Counted from the stretch's first letter, positions 7,964 through 17,202 are shown. The stretch: 64,000 bases of DNA from Aminobacter sp. J41 (GCF_000526635.1 NZ_JAGL01000002.1:186001-250000), one strand, 5' to 3'. The notes: generated by a model from the sequence alone, not told the origin. A program made the numbers and translations.

Positions 7964-9175
7964 ATGACGATCCAGCCTATGTCCGAACGCGCGACCGGGG
8001 CGAAGACGCTCGACTGGCGGCGCATCTTCCCCGTTTTCATGATCGTCTGCGCCTATGCGGCGGGCACAGCCGCGGTGCTGCCGGTACTGCCGTTCCACAT
8101 CCGGGAAATGGGAGGCTCCCCCCTCGTCCTGGGCGTGGTCATTGCCACAGAGGCCGTGGGCCAGTTTGCCTCTGCCCCCTTGCTTGGCCAGTTTTCGGAT
8201 CGTTTTGGGCGCAAGCGCATTCTGCTGCTCTGCCAGATGGTCGCGGCAGCGAGCCTGCTGCTGCTCGCGCTTGCTCCCAACGTCGTCGTCATCCTGATCG
8301 CCCGGGCCATGTTCGGCCTTACGGCAGGAAATATTGCCGTGACGGGGGCATATGTTGCGGACCATACCGACACCGCCAGCCGGCGGCAGGCGATGGGGAT
8401 GCTGATGGGGGGCGCCGGCGTCGGCGGCATCATCGGTGCAGGTCTTTCCGGCCTGCTTTCCGAGACTTCTCTGACAGCACCTGTCCTTGCCGCATTCGCG
8501 CTGGTGCTTCTGGCAACCCTGATAACGGTTCTGCGACTGGAAGACGGCCGTCCGCTGGAGCTTACCCACGAGCGGGAAACGTCTGAAAAGACGTCATTCG
8601 GAGCCATCCTGAGTTCACCCGCGATCCGAATTCTCGTCGTGGTGATGCTGTGCCACTTCTTCGCCTACGGCATGTACATGTCGCAGATGCCGGTCTTCCT
8701 TGGCGATACCTTCATCTGGAACGGACATGCCTTTACGGCCAGGGAGCTGAGCTATCTGATCATGGCTGATGGCGGGATCAATCTGTTTGCCCAGCTCTTC
8801 CTGCTGGGCTGGCTGAGCCGATACCTGAGCGAGCTCAACCTGATCCTTCTCATCTTCGCGATGATCGTGACCGGGTTCGTGACGGCCAGCCTTGCCACCA
8901 CCATTCCGGTGCTGTTGCTCGCGGTATTCTGCATCAGCGCCGGCGATGCGCTCGCCAAGCCGACCTATATGGCGGCGCTGTCCAACCGCGTACCGGGCGC
9001 CCGGCAGGGTATCGTCCTGGGCGCTGCGCAATCGATGGTCGCGCTGGCGGATATTACTGCGCCGGTGCTGGGCGGCTTCATACTCGGCTTTGCCCTGTAC
9101 GGCGTCTGGATCGGCGTAGCGGTTGTAATGGCGCTTATCGGGATGCTCATCACAGCAGCCCGTCTTTCGCGATAG
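7964..9175 (+). CDS. MFS efflux transporter (TetA-like, DHA1 group)
   Basis: A 403-residue, twelve-helix major facilitator. The motif-A loop GQFSDRFGRKR lies between helices 2 and 3 (about residues 74-84) and GGAGVGGIIGAGLSGLL in helix 5 resembles the antiporter motif C, together pointing to proton-driven drug export. The ATG at 7964 follows an AGGTG ribosome site; an in-frame TTG 24 bases earlier is less likely. It is the second gene of the MarR-controlled pair, so it probably exports the monooxygenase's substrate or product, or a shared toxic inducer. Ends at a strong hairpin. Confidence 0.9.
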   Translation: MTIQPMSERATGAKTLDWRRIFPVFMIVCAYAAGTAAVLPVLPFHIREMGGSPLVLGVVIATEAVGQFASAPLLGQFSDRFGRKRILLLCQMVAAASLLLLALAPNVVVILIARAMFGLTAGNIAVTGAYVADHTDTASRRQAMGMLMGGAGVGGIIGAGLSGLLSETSLTAPVLAAFALVLLATLITVLRLEDGRPLELTHERETSEKTSFGAILSSPAIRILVVVMLCHFFAYGMYMSQMPVFLGDTFIWNGHAFTARELSYLIMADGGINLFAQLFLLGWLSRYLSELNLILLIFAMIVTGFVTASLATTIPVLLLAVFCISAGDALAKPTYMAALSNRVPGARQGIVLGAAQSMVALADITAPVLGGFILGFALYGVWIGVAVVMALIGMLITAARLSR

Positions 9176-9201
9176 CGACAGTTTTCGAAAAACATGATTA
9201 G

Positions 9202-9234
9202 CGCACCCGCGTCCCAATTCCGGCCGCGGGTGCG
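9202..9234. terminator. Bidirectional stem-loop between convergent genes
   Basis: Perfect 10-bp arms CGCACCCGCG/CGCGGGTGCG with a 13-base loop sit between the ends of the efflux gene and the E1-like gene. A short pyrimidine-rich stretch follows on the plus side. Likely a shared terminator. Confidence 0.6.
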
Positions 9235-9254
9235 TCGCTTTATCTTGCGCCCCC

Positions 9255-11642
9255 CTAAACCGCGCGCAAATTCCGGATCGGCTTGCCCGGCGTGAGCGCT
9301 TCGGCTGCCTGGATGATGCCGCGGGCGTCGATGCCATAGTGACGGTAGAGTTCGGCGATCGAGCCGGTCTGGCCAAAATGCTCGACGCCAAGCGAGCGGG
9401 TGCGGTGGCCGTGGACGGAGCCAAGCCAACCAAGCGTCGCCGGATGGCCGTCGATGACGGTGACGATGCCGCAATGCGAGGGTATGTCCGCGAGCAGGCG
9501 TTCGACATGACTTGAGGCATGGACAAGGCCACCCTCGCGAGCGCGCTGCGCCGCCGTCCAGCCGGCGTTGAGCCGGTCGGCCGAGGTGATCGCGAGCAGA
9601 CCGACGTCGCGCCGGTCCTCGGCCATCATGCCGACGGCCTCGATAGCTTCGGGTGCGACCGCACCGGTATAAGCAACCACGACCTGCGCGTTCGGTCCCG
9701 GCTTTCGCATCCAGTAGCCGCCATTGATGATGTCGCGCTCAAGCTGCGGCGTCATCTCGCGCTTCACCTGGTCGATCGAGCGGGTGGAAAGACGCAAGTA
9801 GACGGAGCCGCCGGTCGCGTCGCGCAGCCAGGTCAGCGTATCTGGTTCTGCTTCACCCGAGCGCTGCATGTACTCGAACGCCCAGCGCATCATGACGGCA
9901 AGCTCGTCGACGAAGGCTGGCTCGAAGCTCGCGAGCCCATCCTGTGCCATGCCGATCAGCGGCGTTGCGATCGACTGGTGCGCGCCGCCTTCCGGCGCCA
10001 GCGTCACGCCGGACGGTGTTGCGACCAGCATGAAGCGCGCATCCTGGTAACAGGCGTAGTTGAGCGCATCCAGACCGCGCTCGATGAACGGATCATAGAG
10101 CGTGCCAACGGGCAGCAACCGCTCGCCGAAGATCGAATGTGAGAGCCCCAGCGCCGAGAGCATGATGAACAGGTTCATCTCGGCAATGCCGAGCTCCATG
10201 TGCTGGCCCTTCGGCGAGAACGACCAGTTGTAGGTCGACGGGATCCGCTCCGCCTTGAAGAGGTCGGCCATCGTCTCCTTGGAGAACAGGCCGCGGCGAT
10301 TGACCCATGCGCCAAGATTGGTCGAGACGGTCACGTCCGGTGAGGTGGTGACGATGCGCTCGGCAAGTTTTGTGTCGCCCTTGGAGATCTCGTGCATGAC
10401 AAGACCAAAGCCCTGCTGCGTCGACATGGCGGGCTGAGCGCCGAACTCGAGCTTTTCTGGCACCGGGATCTCGTCGGCGGCATAGCGTCGGCGACCCTTT
10501 GCCGCGAACGGCACCGACTTGAGGAACTTTGTCACCGCCTCTTCGGCAACAGAGAGCCCCTCGAACTTATCCCACTCGCGGCCCACGCGCACGTTCATCT
10601 GCTGGCGCAGCGCCTCGACCTGCGCCGGCGTCATCAGGCCGGCATGGTTGTCCTTGTGGCCGGCGAGCGGCAGGCCAAAGCCCTTGATCGTGTAGGCGAT
10701 GAAGCACACCGGACGGTCATGCTGGCGCGCAGCCTCGAAGGCTTCGAGCAGCGACGGCAGGTCGTGGCCGCCGAGATTGCCCATGAGTGCTGCAAGTTCT
10801 TCGTCGCTGCGGCGCTCGATCAGACGCGAGACGTCGCCCTGGTCGCCAATGTCGTCGAGCAGACGCTTGCGCCAGGCAGCACCGCCCTGGAAGGTCAGCG
10901 CCGAATAGAGCTGGTTCGGGCAGGCGTCGATCCACTCGCGCAGCTTCTCGCCTCCGGGCTCGGCAAAGGCCGCCTGCTGCAGCTTGCCGTGCTTGAGAAC
11001 GACGACGTCCCAACCGAAATTGCGGAAGATCGCCTCGAAGCGCGCCCACAGGCCCTCGCGCACCACCGCATCGAGGCTCTGGCGGTTGTAGTCAACCACC
11101 CACCAGGTGTTACGCAGGTCGTGCTTCCAGCCCTCCAGCAGCGCCTCGAAGATGTTGCCCTCGTCCATTTCGGCATCGCCGACGAGCGCGACCATCTTGC
11201 CTTCCGGCATGCCGGGCTTCCAGCCCTTGGCCTGCACGTAGTCCTGCACCAGCGAGGAAAACAGAGTCTGCGCCACACCGAGGCCGACCGAACCGGTCGA
11301 GAAGTCAACGTCGTCGACATCCTTGGTGCGCGAGGGATAAGACTGGACGCCCTTGTAACCGCGAAAGTTTTCCATCTTCTCGCGGCTCTGGTGGCCGAGG
11401 AGGTATTGGATCGCGTGGAAGATCGGGCTCGCATGCGGCTTGACGGCAACGCGGTCCTCGGGACGCAGCGCGTGGAAATAGAGCGCCGTCATGATAGTTG
11501 CCAGCGATGCGGACGAGGCCTGGTGGCCGCCGACCTTGAGCCCGTCGCCATTGTCGCGCAGGTGGTTGGCGTTATGGATCATCCAGGTCGCCAGCCACAG
11601 CACCTTGCGCTCCAGCTCTCCCAGCATCCTCAGGTCGGTCAT
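9255..11642 (-). CDS. Thiamine-diphosphate E1/transketolase-like 2-oxoacid dehydrogenase component
   Basis: A 795-residue protein resembling homodimeric pyruvate dehydrogenase E1 (AceE), with the thiamine-diphosphate signature GDAEMDEGN at 155-163 and the closing DYNRQSLD at 184-191, a central pyrimidine-binding transketolase domain (HMELGIAEMNLF) and a C-terminal domain. It is shorter than AceE (~890). The closest named family I recall is MdeB of Pseudomonas putida, an E1-like protein next to an Lrp regulator and methionine gamma-lyase; here the divergent gene is Lrp-type but no lyase is nearby. No E2 or E3 gene adjoins. A GGGGAG ribosome site precedes the ATG at 11642. Confidence 0.85.
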   Translation of the reverse strand: MTDLRMLGELERKVLWLATWMIHNANHLRDNGDGLKVGGHQASSASLATIMTALYFHALRPEDRVAVKPHASPIFHAIQYLLGHQSREKMENFRGYKGVQSYPSRTKDVDDVDFSTGSVGLGVAQTLFSSLVQDYVQAKGWKPGMPEGKMVALVGDAEMDEGNIFEALLEGWKHDLRNTWWVVDYNRQSLDAVVREGLWARFEAIFRNFGWDVVVLKHGKLQQAAFAEPGGEKLREWIDACPNQLYSALTFQGGAAWRKRLLDDIGDQGDVSRLIERRSDEELAALMGNLGGHDLPSLLEAFEAARQHDRPVCFIAYTIKGFGLPLAGHKDNHAGLMTPAQVEALRQQMNVRVGREWDKFEGLSVAEEAVTKFLKSVPFAAKGRRRYAADEIPVPEKLEFGAQPAMSTQQGFGLVMHEISKGDTKLAERIVTTSPDVTVSTNLGAWVNRRGLFSKETMADLFKAERIPSTYNWSFSPKGQHMELGIAEMNLFIMLSALGLSHSIFGERLLPVGTLYDPFIERGLDALNYACYQDARFMLVATPSGVTLAPEGGAHQSIATPLIGMAQDGLASFEPAFVDELAVMMRWAFEYMQRSGEAEPDTLTWLRDATGGSVYLRLSTRSIDQVKREMTPQLERDIINGGYWMRKPGPNAQVVVAYTGAVAPEAIEAVGMMAEDRRDVGLLAITSADRLNAGWTAAQRAREGGLVHASSHVERLLADIPSHCGIVTVIDGHPATLGWLGSVHGHRTRSLGVEHFGQTGSIAELYRHYGIDARGIIQAAEALTPGKPIRNLRAV

Positions 11643-11770
11643 TTGGTTGCTCCCCTTTCTCATTGGCAGAAATGCTACGTCAGAACGGGAGGTGAAACAG
11701 ACCAAACTTGCGCGCGACGCAGCGTCAGATTAGCCTGTTCAACCAACCTGATGCCTATTATTGGTGAAAC

Positions 11771-12241
11771 GTGCCAAATCCTGAACTCGACGCCATCGAC
11801 CGCAAGATCCTGCGCGCGCTGCAGGAAGACGGAAAGATTTCAATGGGCGAACTTGCCGAGAAGGTAGGTCTCTCGCCCTCGCCCTGCGCGCGTCGCGTGC
11901 GGCTGATGGAGAAGGCCGGCATCATCAAAGGTTATGCGGCAATCATCGACCAGAGGCGAGTGGGGCTGCCGATCAGCGCCTTTGCCTCGATCAAGCTGGA
12001 GCGCCAGCGCGAGGAAGATCTCGACCGCTTCGAGGAGACGGTGTCGCGTTGGCCGGAGGTGCTGGACTGCTACCTGATGACGGGGCAGCGCGACTACCTG
12101 ATGCGTGTCGTCGCCGCCGACCTGGAAGCGTACGAGCGTTTCATCAAGGACAAGCTCACCCGGCTCGACAACATCGCCTCGATCGAGACAAGCTTTGCGC
12201 TTGGTCAGGTGAAGCGATCGGAGACGCTGCCGATAAGCTAG
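11771..12241 (+). CDS. Lrp/AsnC-family regulator divergent from the E1-like gene
   Basis: A 156-residue protein: N-terminal HTH (DAIDRKILRALQEDGKIS, then GELAEKVGLSPSPCARRVRLM) and C-terminal RAM/ligand domain (CYLMTGQRDYLMRVVAADLEAYERFI). The start is a GTG at 11771; no closer ATG fits the domain. The arrangement suggests that it controls the divergent E1-like gene in response to an amino acid or keto acid, as MdeR does in the similar Pseudomonas pair. Family assignment is secure, regulated target inferred. Confidence 0.9.
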   Translation: MPNPELDAIDRKILRALQEDGKISMGELAEKVGLSPSPCARRVRLMEKAGIIKGYAAIIDQRRVGLPISAFASIKLERQREEDLDRFEETVSRWPEVLDCYLMTGQRDYLMRVVAADLEAYERFIKDKLTRLDNIASIETSFALGQVKRSETLPIS

Positions 12242-12257
12242 CGCGGAAGCCCTTCCC

Positions 12258-13238
12258 TCACCCGATCCTCGCCGCAGCGCGTGCCTGTGAAGGGGTCTGG
12301 CCGTAGACGCGCTTGAAAAGCTTGGAGAAGTGGGTCGGGTTTTCGCAGCCGACCTCGAGCGCCACCTGCACGATTGGCGTCTTCGTCTGCGTGATCAGAA
12401 GCCTGGCGTGCTCAAGCCGCACGCGCTTGTAGGCGTAGGCGGGCGACATGCCGGCCTTCTGCATGAACAGCCGCTGCAGCTGGCGCGTCGACAGGCCGAC
12501 CTTGGCAGCAAGCTCGGCGATTGACAGCTGGCTTTCGAGATTCTGTTCCATGTTGATGAGGGTGGCGCGCACCCGCGCGTCGCCAAAATCCTCGGCAAAG
12601 GGCCGTCGCGGCTGCACGTGGAGCGACGGGCGCGGCTGATCAATCTGCAGCACTTCCAGCGCGTTGCGCTGCGCTTCCTCGCCGATATAACGCCGCACCA
12701 GTGAAGCGGCCATGTCGGCCGCACTGCTGCCGCCGGCGCAAGAGCCGCGCTTCTCGTCAAGGTTGAAGATCCGGTCGCTCCGCACCGGATGCCCCGGAAA
12801 ACGCTCCTGATAGGCGCGCACGTGGAGCCAGCTGACACAGGCCTCGTGCTGCTTCATCAGGCCCGCTTCAGCCAGGATAAACGAACCAGTGCACAGGCCG
12901 ATCAGCGGCACCCCTGCAGCGGCCGCCTTCTTGAGGTAGTCGATGGTCTCGCCATCCACCGGCTCCTCGACGTCGAGGAGGCCACCGACCACCACGATGT
13001 AATCGAAATGCTGCGGATCGATCAGCCGGCAGGTTGGGCTCACCTGTACGCCGCAGCTCGACGGGATCAGGTTGCGGGTGCTGCCCAGCACCTCCCAGTC
13101 GGCCGCAACGCGACCGGAACGGTCGAGCTGGTCGCTCCCAAGCCGCAGGGTGTCGACGAACAGCGCAAACGCCGACAGCGTGAACAGGCGCGCGAGGACG
13201 AAGCCGACCTTGAGCTTGTTCGGTGGCGTGACGGGCAT
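12258..13238 (-). CDS. GlxA-family AraC-type regulator with DJ-1/PfpI ligand domain
   Basis: A 326-residue two-domain regulator. Residues ~10-170 form a DJ-1/PfpI class I amidotransferase-like domain (LCTGSFILAEAGL near 114-126), and ~225-326 an AraC HTH ending in GCENPTHFSKLFKRVYGQTPS. The group includes GbdR, ArgR of pseudomonads and CdhR, which sense betaine, arginine or carnitine. It lies downstream of an M19 dipeptidase of the type found in Pseudomonas dimethylglycine loci, which makes a quaternary-amine or N-methyl amino acid signal plausible but unproven. The ATG at 13238 is chosen where the domain starts. Confidence 0.88.
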   Translation of the reverse strand: MPVTPPNKLKVGFVLARLFTLSAFALFVDTLRLGSDQLDRSGRVAADWEVLGSTRNLIPSSCGVQVSPTCRLIDPQHFDYIVVVGGLLDVEEPVDGETIDYLKKAAAAGVPLIGLCTGSFILAEAGLMKQHEACVSWLHVRAYQERFPGHPVRSDRIFNLDEKRGSCAGGSSAADMAASLVRRYIGEEAQRNALEVLQIDQPRPSLHVQPRRPFAEDFGDARVRATLINMEQNLESQLSIAELAAKVGLSTRQLQRLFMQKAGMSPAYAYKRVRLEHARLLITQTKTPIVQVALEVGCENPTHFSKLFKRVYGQTPSQARAAARIG

Positions 13239-13320
13239 TCGGGGTTCCGATTCGGGCGACAGGTGCCTTCGTCCAGCAAGTAACCGTCCGGCGGGCGGAC
13301 GCAAGACACCTTAGCGAATT

Positions 13321-13346
13321 GGCAACCCCGGACGAGCGGGGCTGCC
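13321..13346 (-). terminator. Stem-loop after the dipeptidase gene
   Basis: On the minus strand GGCAGCCCCG pairs with CGGGGTTGCC through 10 pairs, one of them G-U, around a 6-base loop. It starts 10 bases after the dipeptidase stop. No T-run follows, so termination may be partial. Confidence 0.45.
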
Positions 13347-13355
13347 TTGTCGTGC

Positions 13356-14357
13356 TCAGGCGCCCCAGACTTCACGCAGCAGCGTGACCCAGTTCTCGCC
13401 CATGATCTTCTCGATGCGGCTGGTCGACCAGCCGCGGCGCAGCATAGCCTCCGTCAGTGCGCCGGTGTGACCGATCGTGTCGAGGCCTGCTGGATTCTTG
13501 ATCGTGCCGAAATTGGTCAGGCGGCGGGCGTAGCCCTTGTCGTGGGTGATCCAGTCGAAGAATTCCTGGTCATAGCCCTGCGTGAAATCGGTGCCATAGC
13601 CGACTCGGTCCTCGCCGCAGAGATTGATGACGTATTCCATCGCCTCGACATAGTCGTCGACGGTCGCATCGACGCCGCGGGCAAGGAACGGCGTGAACAT
13701 GGTCACGCCGACGAAGCCGCCGTGATCGACGATGAAGCGCAGCTCTTCGTCGCTCTTGTTGCGCGGATGCTGCTTCAGACCGGCGGGCAGGCAGTGCGAA
13801 TATGCGACCGGCTGCTTCGAGGCGAGGATGACGTCGCGGCTGCTCACGGGGCCAACATGCGACAGGTCGCAGAGGATACCGAGGCGGTTCATCTCGGCCA
13901 CAACCTCGCGGCCGAAGTCGGAGAGGCCACTGTCCCGGCTCTCGTAGCAGCCGGTGCTGACGAGGTTCTGGGTATTGTAGGCCATCTGGATGATGCCCAC
14001 GCCCAGTTCCTTGAACAATTCGAGATAGCCGATCTGGTCCTCGATGCCGGAGACGTTCTGCCAGCCAAGGATGATGCCGGTCTTGCCTTCGGCCTTGGCG
14101 CGGCGGATGTCGGCGGTGGTCTTCACCTGCAGGATCAGGTCGGAGTTCTCGCGGAGCCAGGCCTTCCAGCGCATGATGTTGCGCATCGTCTCGGTGAAGC
14201 CTTCCCAGATGCAGCAGGTGCAGTTGGCGGCGGTGATGCCGCCCTTGCGCATGTCCTCGAAGATCTCGCGGCCGAAATTGGAGACGATCAGGCCGTCAAC
14301 GACGGTCAAGCGCTCGTGCAAGGCCGCGGCCTCGGAGTGAGTTGTGGTTACAGTCAT
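13356..14357 (-). CDS. M19 (renal dipeptidase-like) protein
   Basis: A 333-residue TIM-barrel protein of the membrane dipeptidase family. DLSHVG (His167) and YSHC (His188) match the conserved zinc ligands and Glu106 matches the bridging glutamate, but the usual N-terminal DGHxD reads DGLIV at 21-25, so that first metal-ligand pair is missing. I recall the same replacement in a Pseudomonas aeruginosa protein encoded beside the dimethylglycine demethylase genes, so this is a subfamily rather than damage. It is 17 bases downstream of the ABC ATPase and is probably the last gene of that operon; the cargo of the transporter may therefore be a dipeptide or N-methylated compound. Confidence 0.88.
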   Translation of the reverse strand: MTVTTTHSEAAALHERLTVVDGLIVSNFGREIFEDMRKGGITAANCTCCIWEGFTETMRNIMRWKAWLRENSDLILQVKTTADIRRAKAEGKTGIILGWQNVSGIEDQIGYLELFKELGVGIIQMAYNTQNLVSTGCYESRDSGLSDFGREVVAEMNRLGILCDLSHVGPVSSRDVILASKQPVAYSHCLPAGLKQHPRNKSDEELRFIVDHGGFVGVTMFTPFLARGVDATVDDYVEAMEYVINLCGEDRVGYGTDFTQGYDQEFFDWITHDKGYARRLTNFGTIKNPAGLDTIGHTGALTEAMLRRGWSTSRIEKIMGENWVTLLREVWGA

Positions 14358-14374
14358 GATTTTTTTCCGAGATG

Positions 14375-15436
14375 TCAGTGTTCGCTTACAATCACTCCGG
14401 CCGACGCAGGCCAGTGCAGCCAGGCTTTTGCACCCTTGGGCAGGACTTCCGGCCCGCCCAGACCCGGCGCAACCGCACGGGCGGTGAGGGTCAGGCCGGC
14501 ATCCGTGCGCAGCTGATATTCGACCGCAGCACCGTGATAGGTCATAATTTCGACCGTACCGGAGAGGTTGTTCTCGCCCTCGACCGCCTCCGCCGAAATG
14601 CCGATCACCTCCGGCCGCAGCGCGAGGAAGCAGTTGCCTACGAGTTGTTTTTGCCCCGCAAGGCGCAGCGCGGTGCCACCTTCCATCTCAAAACTCCCCT
14701 GCACGATGCGTCCCGGCAGAAGGTTGGGAACGCCGAGGAAGCGCGCGGCAAAGGCGGATCGCGGCTGGTTGTAGAGCTCGTCGGGCGAGCCGATCTGCTC
14801 CACCTTGCCGTTGTACATCAGCACCATCCGGTCCGAGGTGCTCATCGCTTCGTCCTGGTCATGGGTGACGAAGATCGTGGTCAGCCCAAGCGACTGCTGC
14901 AGCTGACGGATCTCGATCTTCATTTCCTGGCGCAGCGACGCGTCCAGGTTGGACAGCGGCTCGTCGAGGAGCAGGACATCCGGTTCGATTACCAGCGCGC
15001 GGGCAAGCGCCACGCGCTGCTGCTGGCCGCCCGACAGCTGCTTGGGCAGGCGGTCGGCATATTGCGCAAGGCGCACGCGAGCGAGCGCTTCCTGTACCTT
15101 CTTCTCGGCATCGGCGCGGTTGACCTTGCGCATCTCAAGCCCGAAGGCGACGTTCTGCGCGATCGTCATGTGAGGAAACAGGGCGTAGTTCTGGAACACG
15201 AAGCCCATATTGCGCCGGTTTGGCGGCAGGCCGGTCACGTCGCGTCCGCCGACAGTGATCTTGCCGCTGGTGGCATCGACGAAACCGCCGATCATGCGCA
15301 GCGTCGTCGTCTTGCCGCAGCCCGACGGACCGAGCAGCGAGATCAGCTCGCCATCGGCGATGCGCAGCGACATGTTCTGCACCACCACCGCCGGGCCGTA
15401 GTGTTTCGCAACTTCCTGAAGCACAACTTCCGACAT
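14375..15436 (-). CDS. Spermidine/putrescine-type ABC transporter ATPase (PotA-like)
   Basis: A 353-residue ATPase: Walker A GPSGCGKT at 36-43, signature LSGGQQQ at 134-140, Walker B LLLDEP at 155-160, and a C-terminal TOBE domain (about 280-353), the layout of the polyamine/opine/organocation importers. It energises the two permeases encoded immediately upstream. All genes from the binding protein to the dipeptidase read on the minus strand with short gaps, so they form one operon. Cargo cannot be read from the ATPase. Confidence 0.93.
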   Translation of the reverse strand: MSEVVLQEVAKHYGPAVVVQNMSLRIADGELISLLGPSGCGKTTTLRMIGGFVDATSGKITVGGRDVTGLPPNRRNMGFVFQNYALFPHMTIAQNVAFGLEMRKVNRADAEKKVQEALARVRLAQYADRLPKQLSGGQQQRVALARALVIEPDVLLLDEPLSNLDASLRQEMKIEIRQLQQSLGLTTIFVTHDQDEAMSTSDRMVLMYNGKVEQIGSPDELYNQPRSAFAARFLGVPNLLPGRIVQGSFEMEGGTALRLAGQKQLVGNCFLALRPEVIGISAEAVEGENNLSGTVEIMTYHGAAVEYQLRTDAGLTLTARAVAPGLGGPEVLPKGAKAWLHWPASAGVIVSEH

Positions 15437-15446
15437 GATATTCCTC

Positions 15447-16265
15447 TCAGAAAGCCCGGCTGAGTTTGACGTAACGATCGGTGATCAGCAGCAGGAGGGT
15501 GATGAGCGAGATCTGCACAGTGGCCACTGCACCGATGGTGGAATCGAAGTTCCACTCCAGATAGTTGATGAGCGCGATCTGCAGCGTCGTGCTGTTCGGC
15601 CCGACGAGGAAGATCGACTTCTCGAGATCGATGAACGAATTGACGAAGGCGAAGAGCGAGCCTGCGATCACGCCCGGCTTGATCACCGGCAAGGTGATGC
15701 GGAAGAAGATCGTCAACGGGCCTGCGCCGAGGCTGCTTGCCGCCTCCTCGATCGAGGGATTGACGGAAATCATCGAGGTGGTCACCAGCCGGATCATCCA
15801 CGGCAGCGCGATCAGGCTGTGCGCCATGATCAGGCCGAGGCTGGAACCGGCGACCTGAATGCCGGTCAGGAATTCGATCTCAAGGAAGAACACGAAGATT
15901 GCGCTGCCGCCCACGATGGCCGGCACGACAATCGGCGACATCAGAAGCGTGTTGACCAAATCCCGGCCGGCGAAGCGGCCACGAACCAGCGCGAAGCTCG
16001 CCGGCAGTCCCAGCACGAGCGCTACGAGCGTCGCGATCATGCTGGTGCGGAAGCTGAGGAAGAAGCCGTTGCGGAAGTCCGACAGCTCCCATGCGCGGGT
16101 GTACCAGTCGAGGGTGTAGCCCTGCGGCGGGAAGGACAGGATCTTGTTGGAGAAGAAGCTCATCCAGACGATGAAGACCAGCGGCAGCAGGATGAAGCCG
16201 ATGACCAGGCTGCTGAAGAGCGTGTAGGCCCAGCGGGTGTTGTTTGCCGAAGCGCCCGACATCAT
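15447..16265 (-). CDS. ABC transporter permease (PotC-like)
   Basis: A 272-residue inner-membrane permease with about six helices and the EAA-loop region SIEEAASSLGAGPLTIFFRI near residues 170-189, which docks on the ATPase. Its ATG overlaps the stop of the partner permease, so the two are translated in a coupled way. A start one codon later is equally possible. Confidence 0.92.
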   Translation of the reverse strand: MMSGASANNTRWAYTLFSSLVIGFILLPLVFIVWMSFFSNKILSFPPQGYTLDWYTRAWELSDFRNGFFLSFRTSMIATLVALVLGLPASFALVRGRFAGRDLVNTLLMSPIVVPAIVGGSAIFVFFLEIEFLTGIQVAGSSLGLIMAHSLIALPWMIRLVTTSMISVNPSIEEAASSLGAGPLTIFFRITLPVIKPGVIAGSLFAFVNSFIDLEKSIFLVGPNSTTLQIALINYLEWNFDSTIGAVATVQISLITLLLLITDRYVKLSRAF

Positions 16266-17164
16266 TCACTCCATTTCCGGTACTTACGCTGCACCAGCGC
16301 CGAAACCCAGATCGTCAGGCAGAGGGTCACCGCCATCAGGATGAAGGAGAGCGCGGCGCCGAAGGGCCAGTTCATCACCTTGGCGATCTGCTGGTAGACG
16401 GTCGGCGCCATCATGTGGAAGGTCGGGCCGCCGATCAGCACCGGCGTCGCATAGGCGTTCATCGACAGGATGAAGCAGAGGACCGAACCGGACAGGATGC
16501 CCGGCAGCGCCAGCGGCAACACGATGCGTCGCATGATGGTGACATGATTTGCGCCGAGGCTGAGGCCTGCATCTTCCAGATTGCGGTCGATCGCCTCGAA
16601 GACGCTGTTGAGGGTGATGATCATGAACGGCAGCAAGACGGAGACGAGGCCGATCACCACGCCCGGGGCGGAGTACATCAGCCCGAGTTCGCCCTCGTAG
16701 CCGAAGAAACCGAGAATGGCAGCGAGAACGCCGTGATCATTGAGGATCAGCATCCACGCTGATGTTCTCACTGCATTACCGATCAGCAGCGGAACGAGGA
16801 TGAAGATGAGCAGCATCCGCTTGGCGAAATCGCCCACGTAGCGGGCCAGAAAATACGCCACCGGGGCGCCGAAGATCAGGCAGATCGCCGTCGACAGCGC
16901 GGAGATCCATATCGTGCGCCAGAGCACACCCTGATAGAAGCTGTCGGTGAAGAACTTGACGTAGTTCTCCAGCGTGAAGGCGCTGATCATCAGCTCCGCG
17001 GGATCGTAGATGTTCAGCGAGTTGCGAAGCATCAGCGCCAGCGGCAGGAGAAGCCCGAGCGCCACGAGGATCATAGCCGGTGCTGACAGCATCGGAATTC
17101 CCAGCCGGATGGCCACCCCTTTCGGGGCGGCACCGCGAGCCGGTTCGGCGACCGTGTCGGTCAT
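16262..17164 (-). CDS. ABC transporter permease (PotB-like)
   Basis: A 300-residue permease with about six membrane helices and an EAA loop around NLEDAGLSLGANHVTIMRRI (near residues 214-233). It pairs with the PotC-like subunit to form the channel of the importer. It begins 38 bases after the binding-protein gene and overlaps the next permease by 4 bases. Confidence 0.92.
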   Translation of the reverse strand: MTDTVAEPARGAAPKGVAIRLGIPMLSAPAMILVALGLLLPLALMLRNSLNIYDPAELMISAFTLENYVKFFTDSFYQGVLWRTIWISALSTAICLIFGAPVAYFLARYVGDFAKRMLLIFILVPLLIGNAVRTSAWMLILNDHGVLAAILGFFGYEGELGLMYSAPGVVIGLVSVLLPFMIITLNSVFEAIDRNLEDAGLSLGANHVTIMRRIVLPLALPGILSGSVLCFILSMNAYATPVLIGGPTFHMMAPTVYQQIAKVMNWPFGAALSFILMAVTLCLTIWVSALVQRKYRKWSE

Positions 17165-17202
17165 GCGCGTACTCTTTTCAGACTATGGCTTGCTTGCTCG
17201 GA

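Noticed and set aside
9519-10142. Long plus-strand frames opposite the E1-like gene
   Set aside because: Antisense shadows of a strongly supported gene; their codons follow its GC-rich third positions.
15435-16397. Long acidic/Arg-rich plus-strand frame opposite the Pot permeases
   Set aside because: Antisense shadow of two clear membrane-protein genes.
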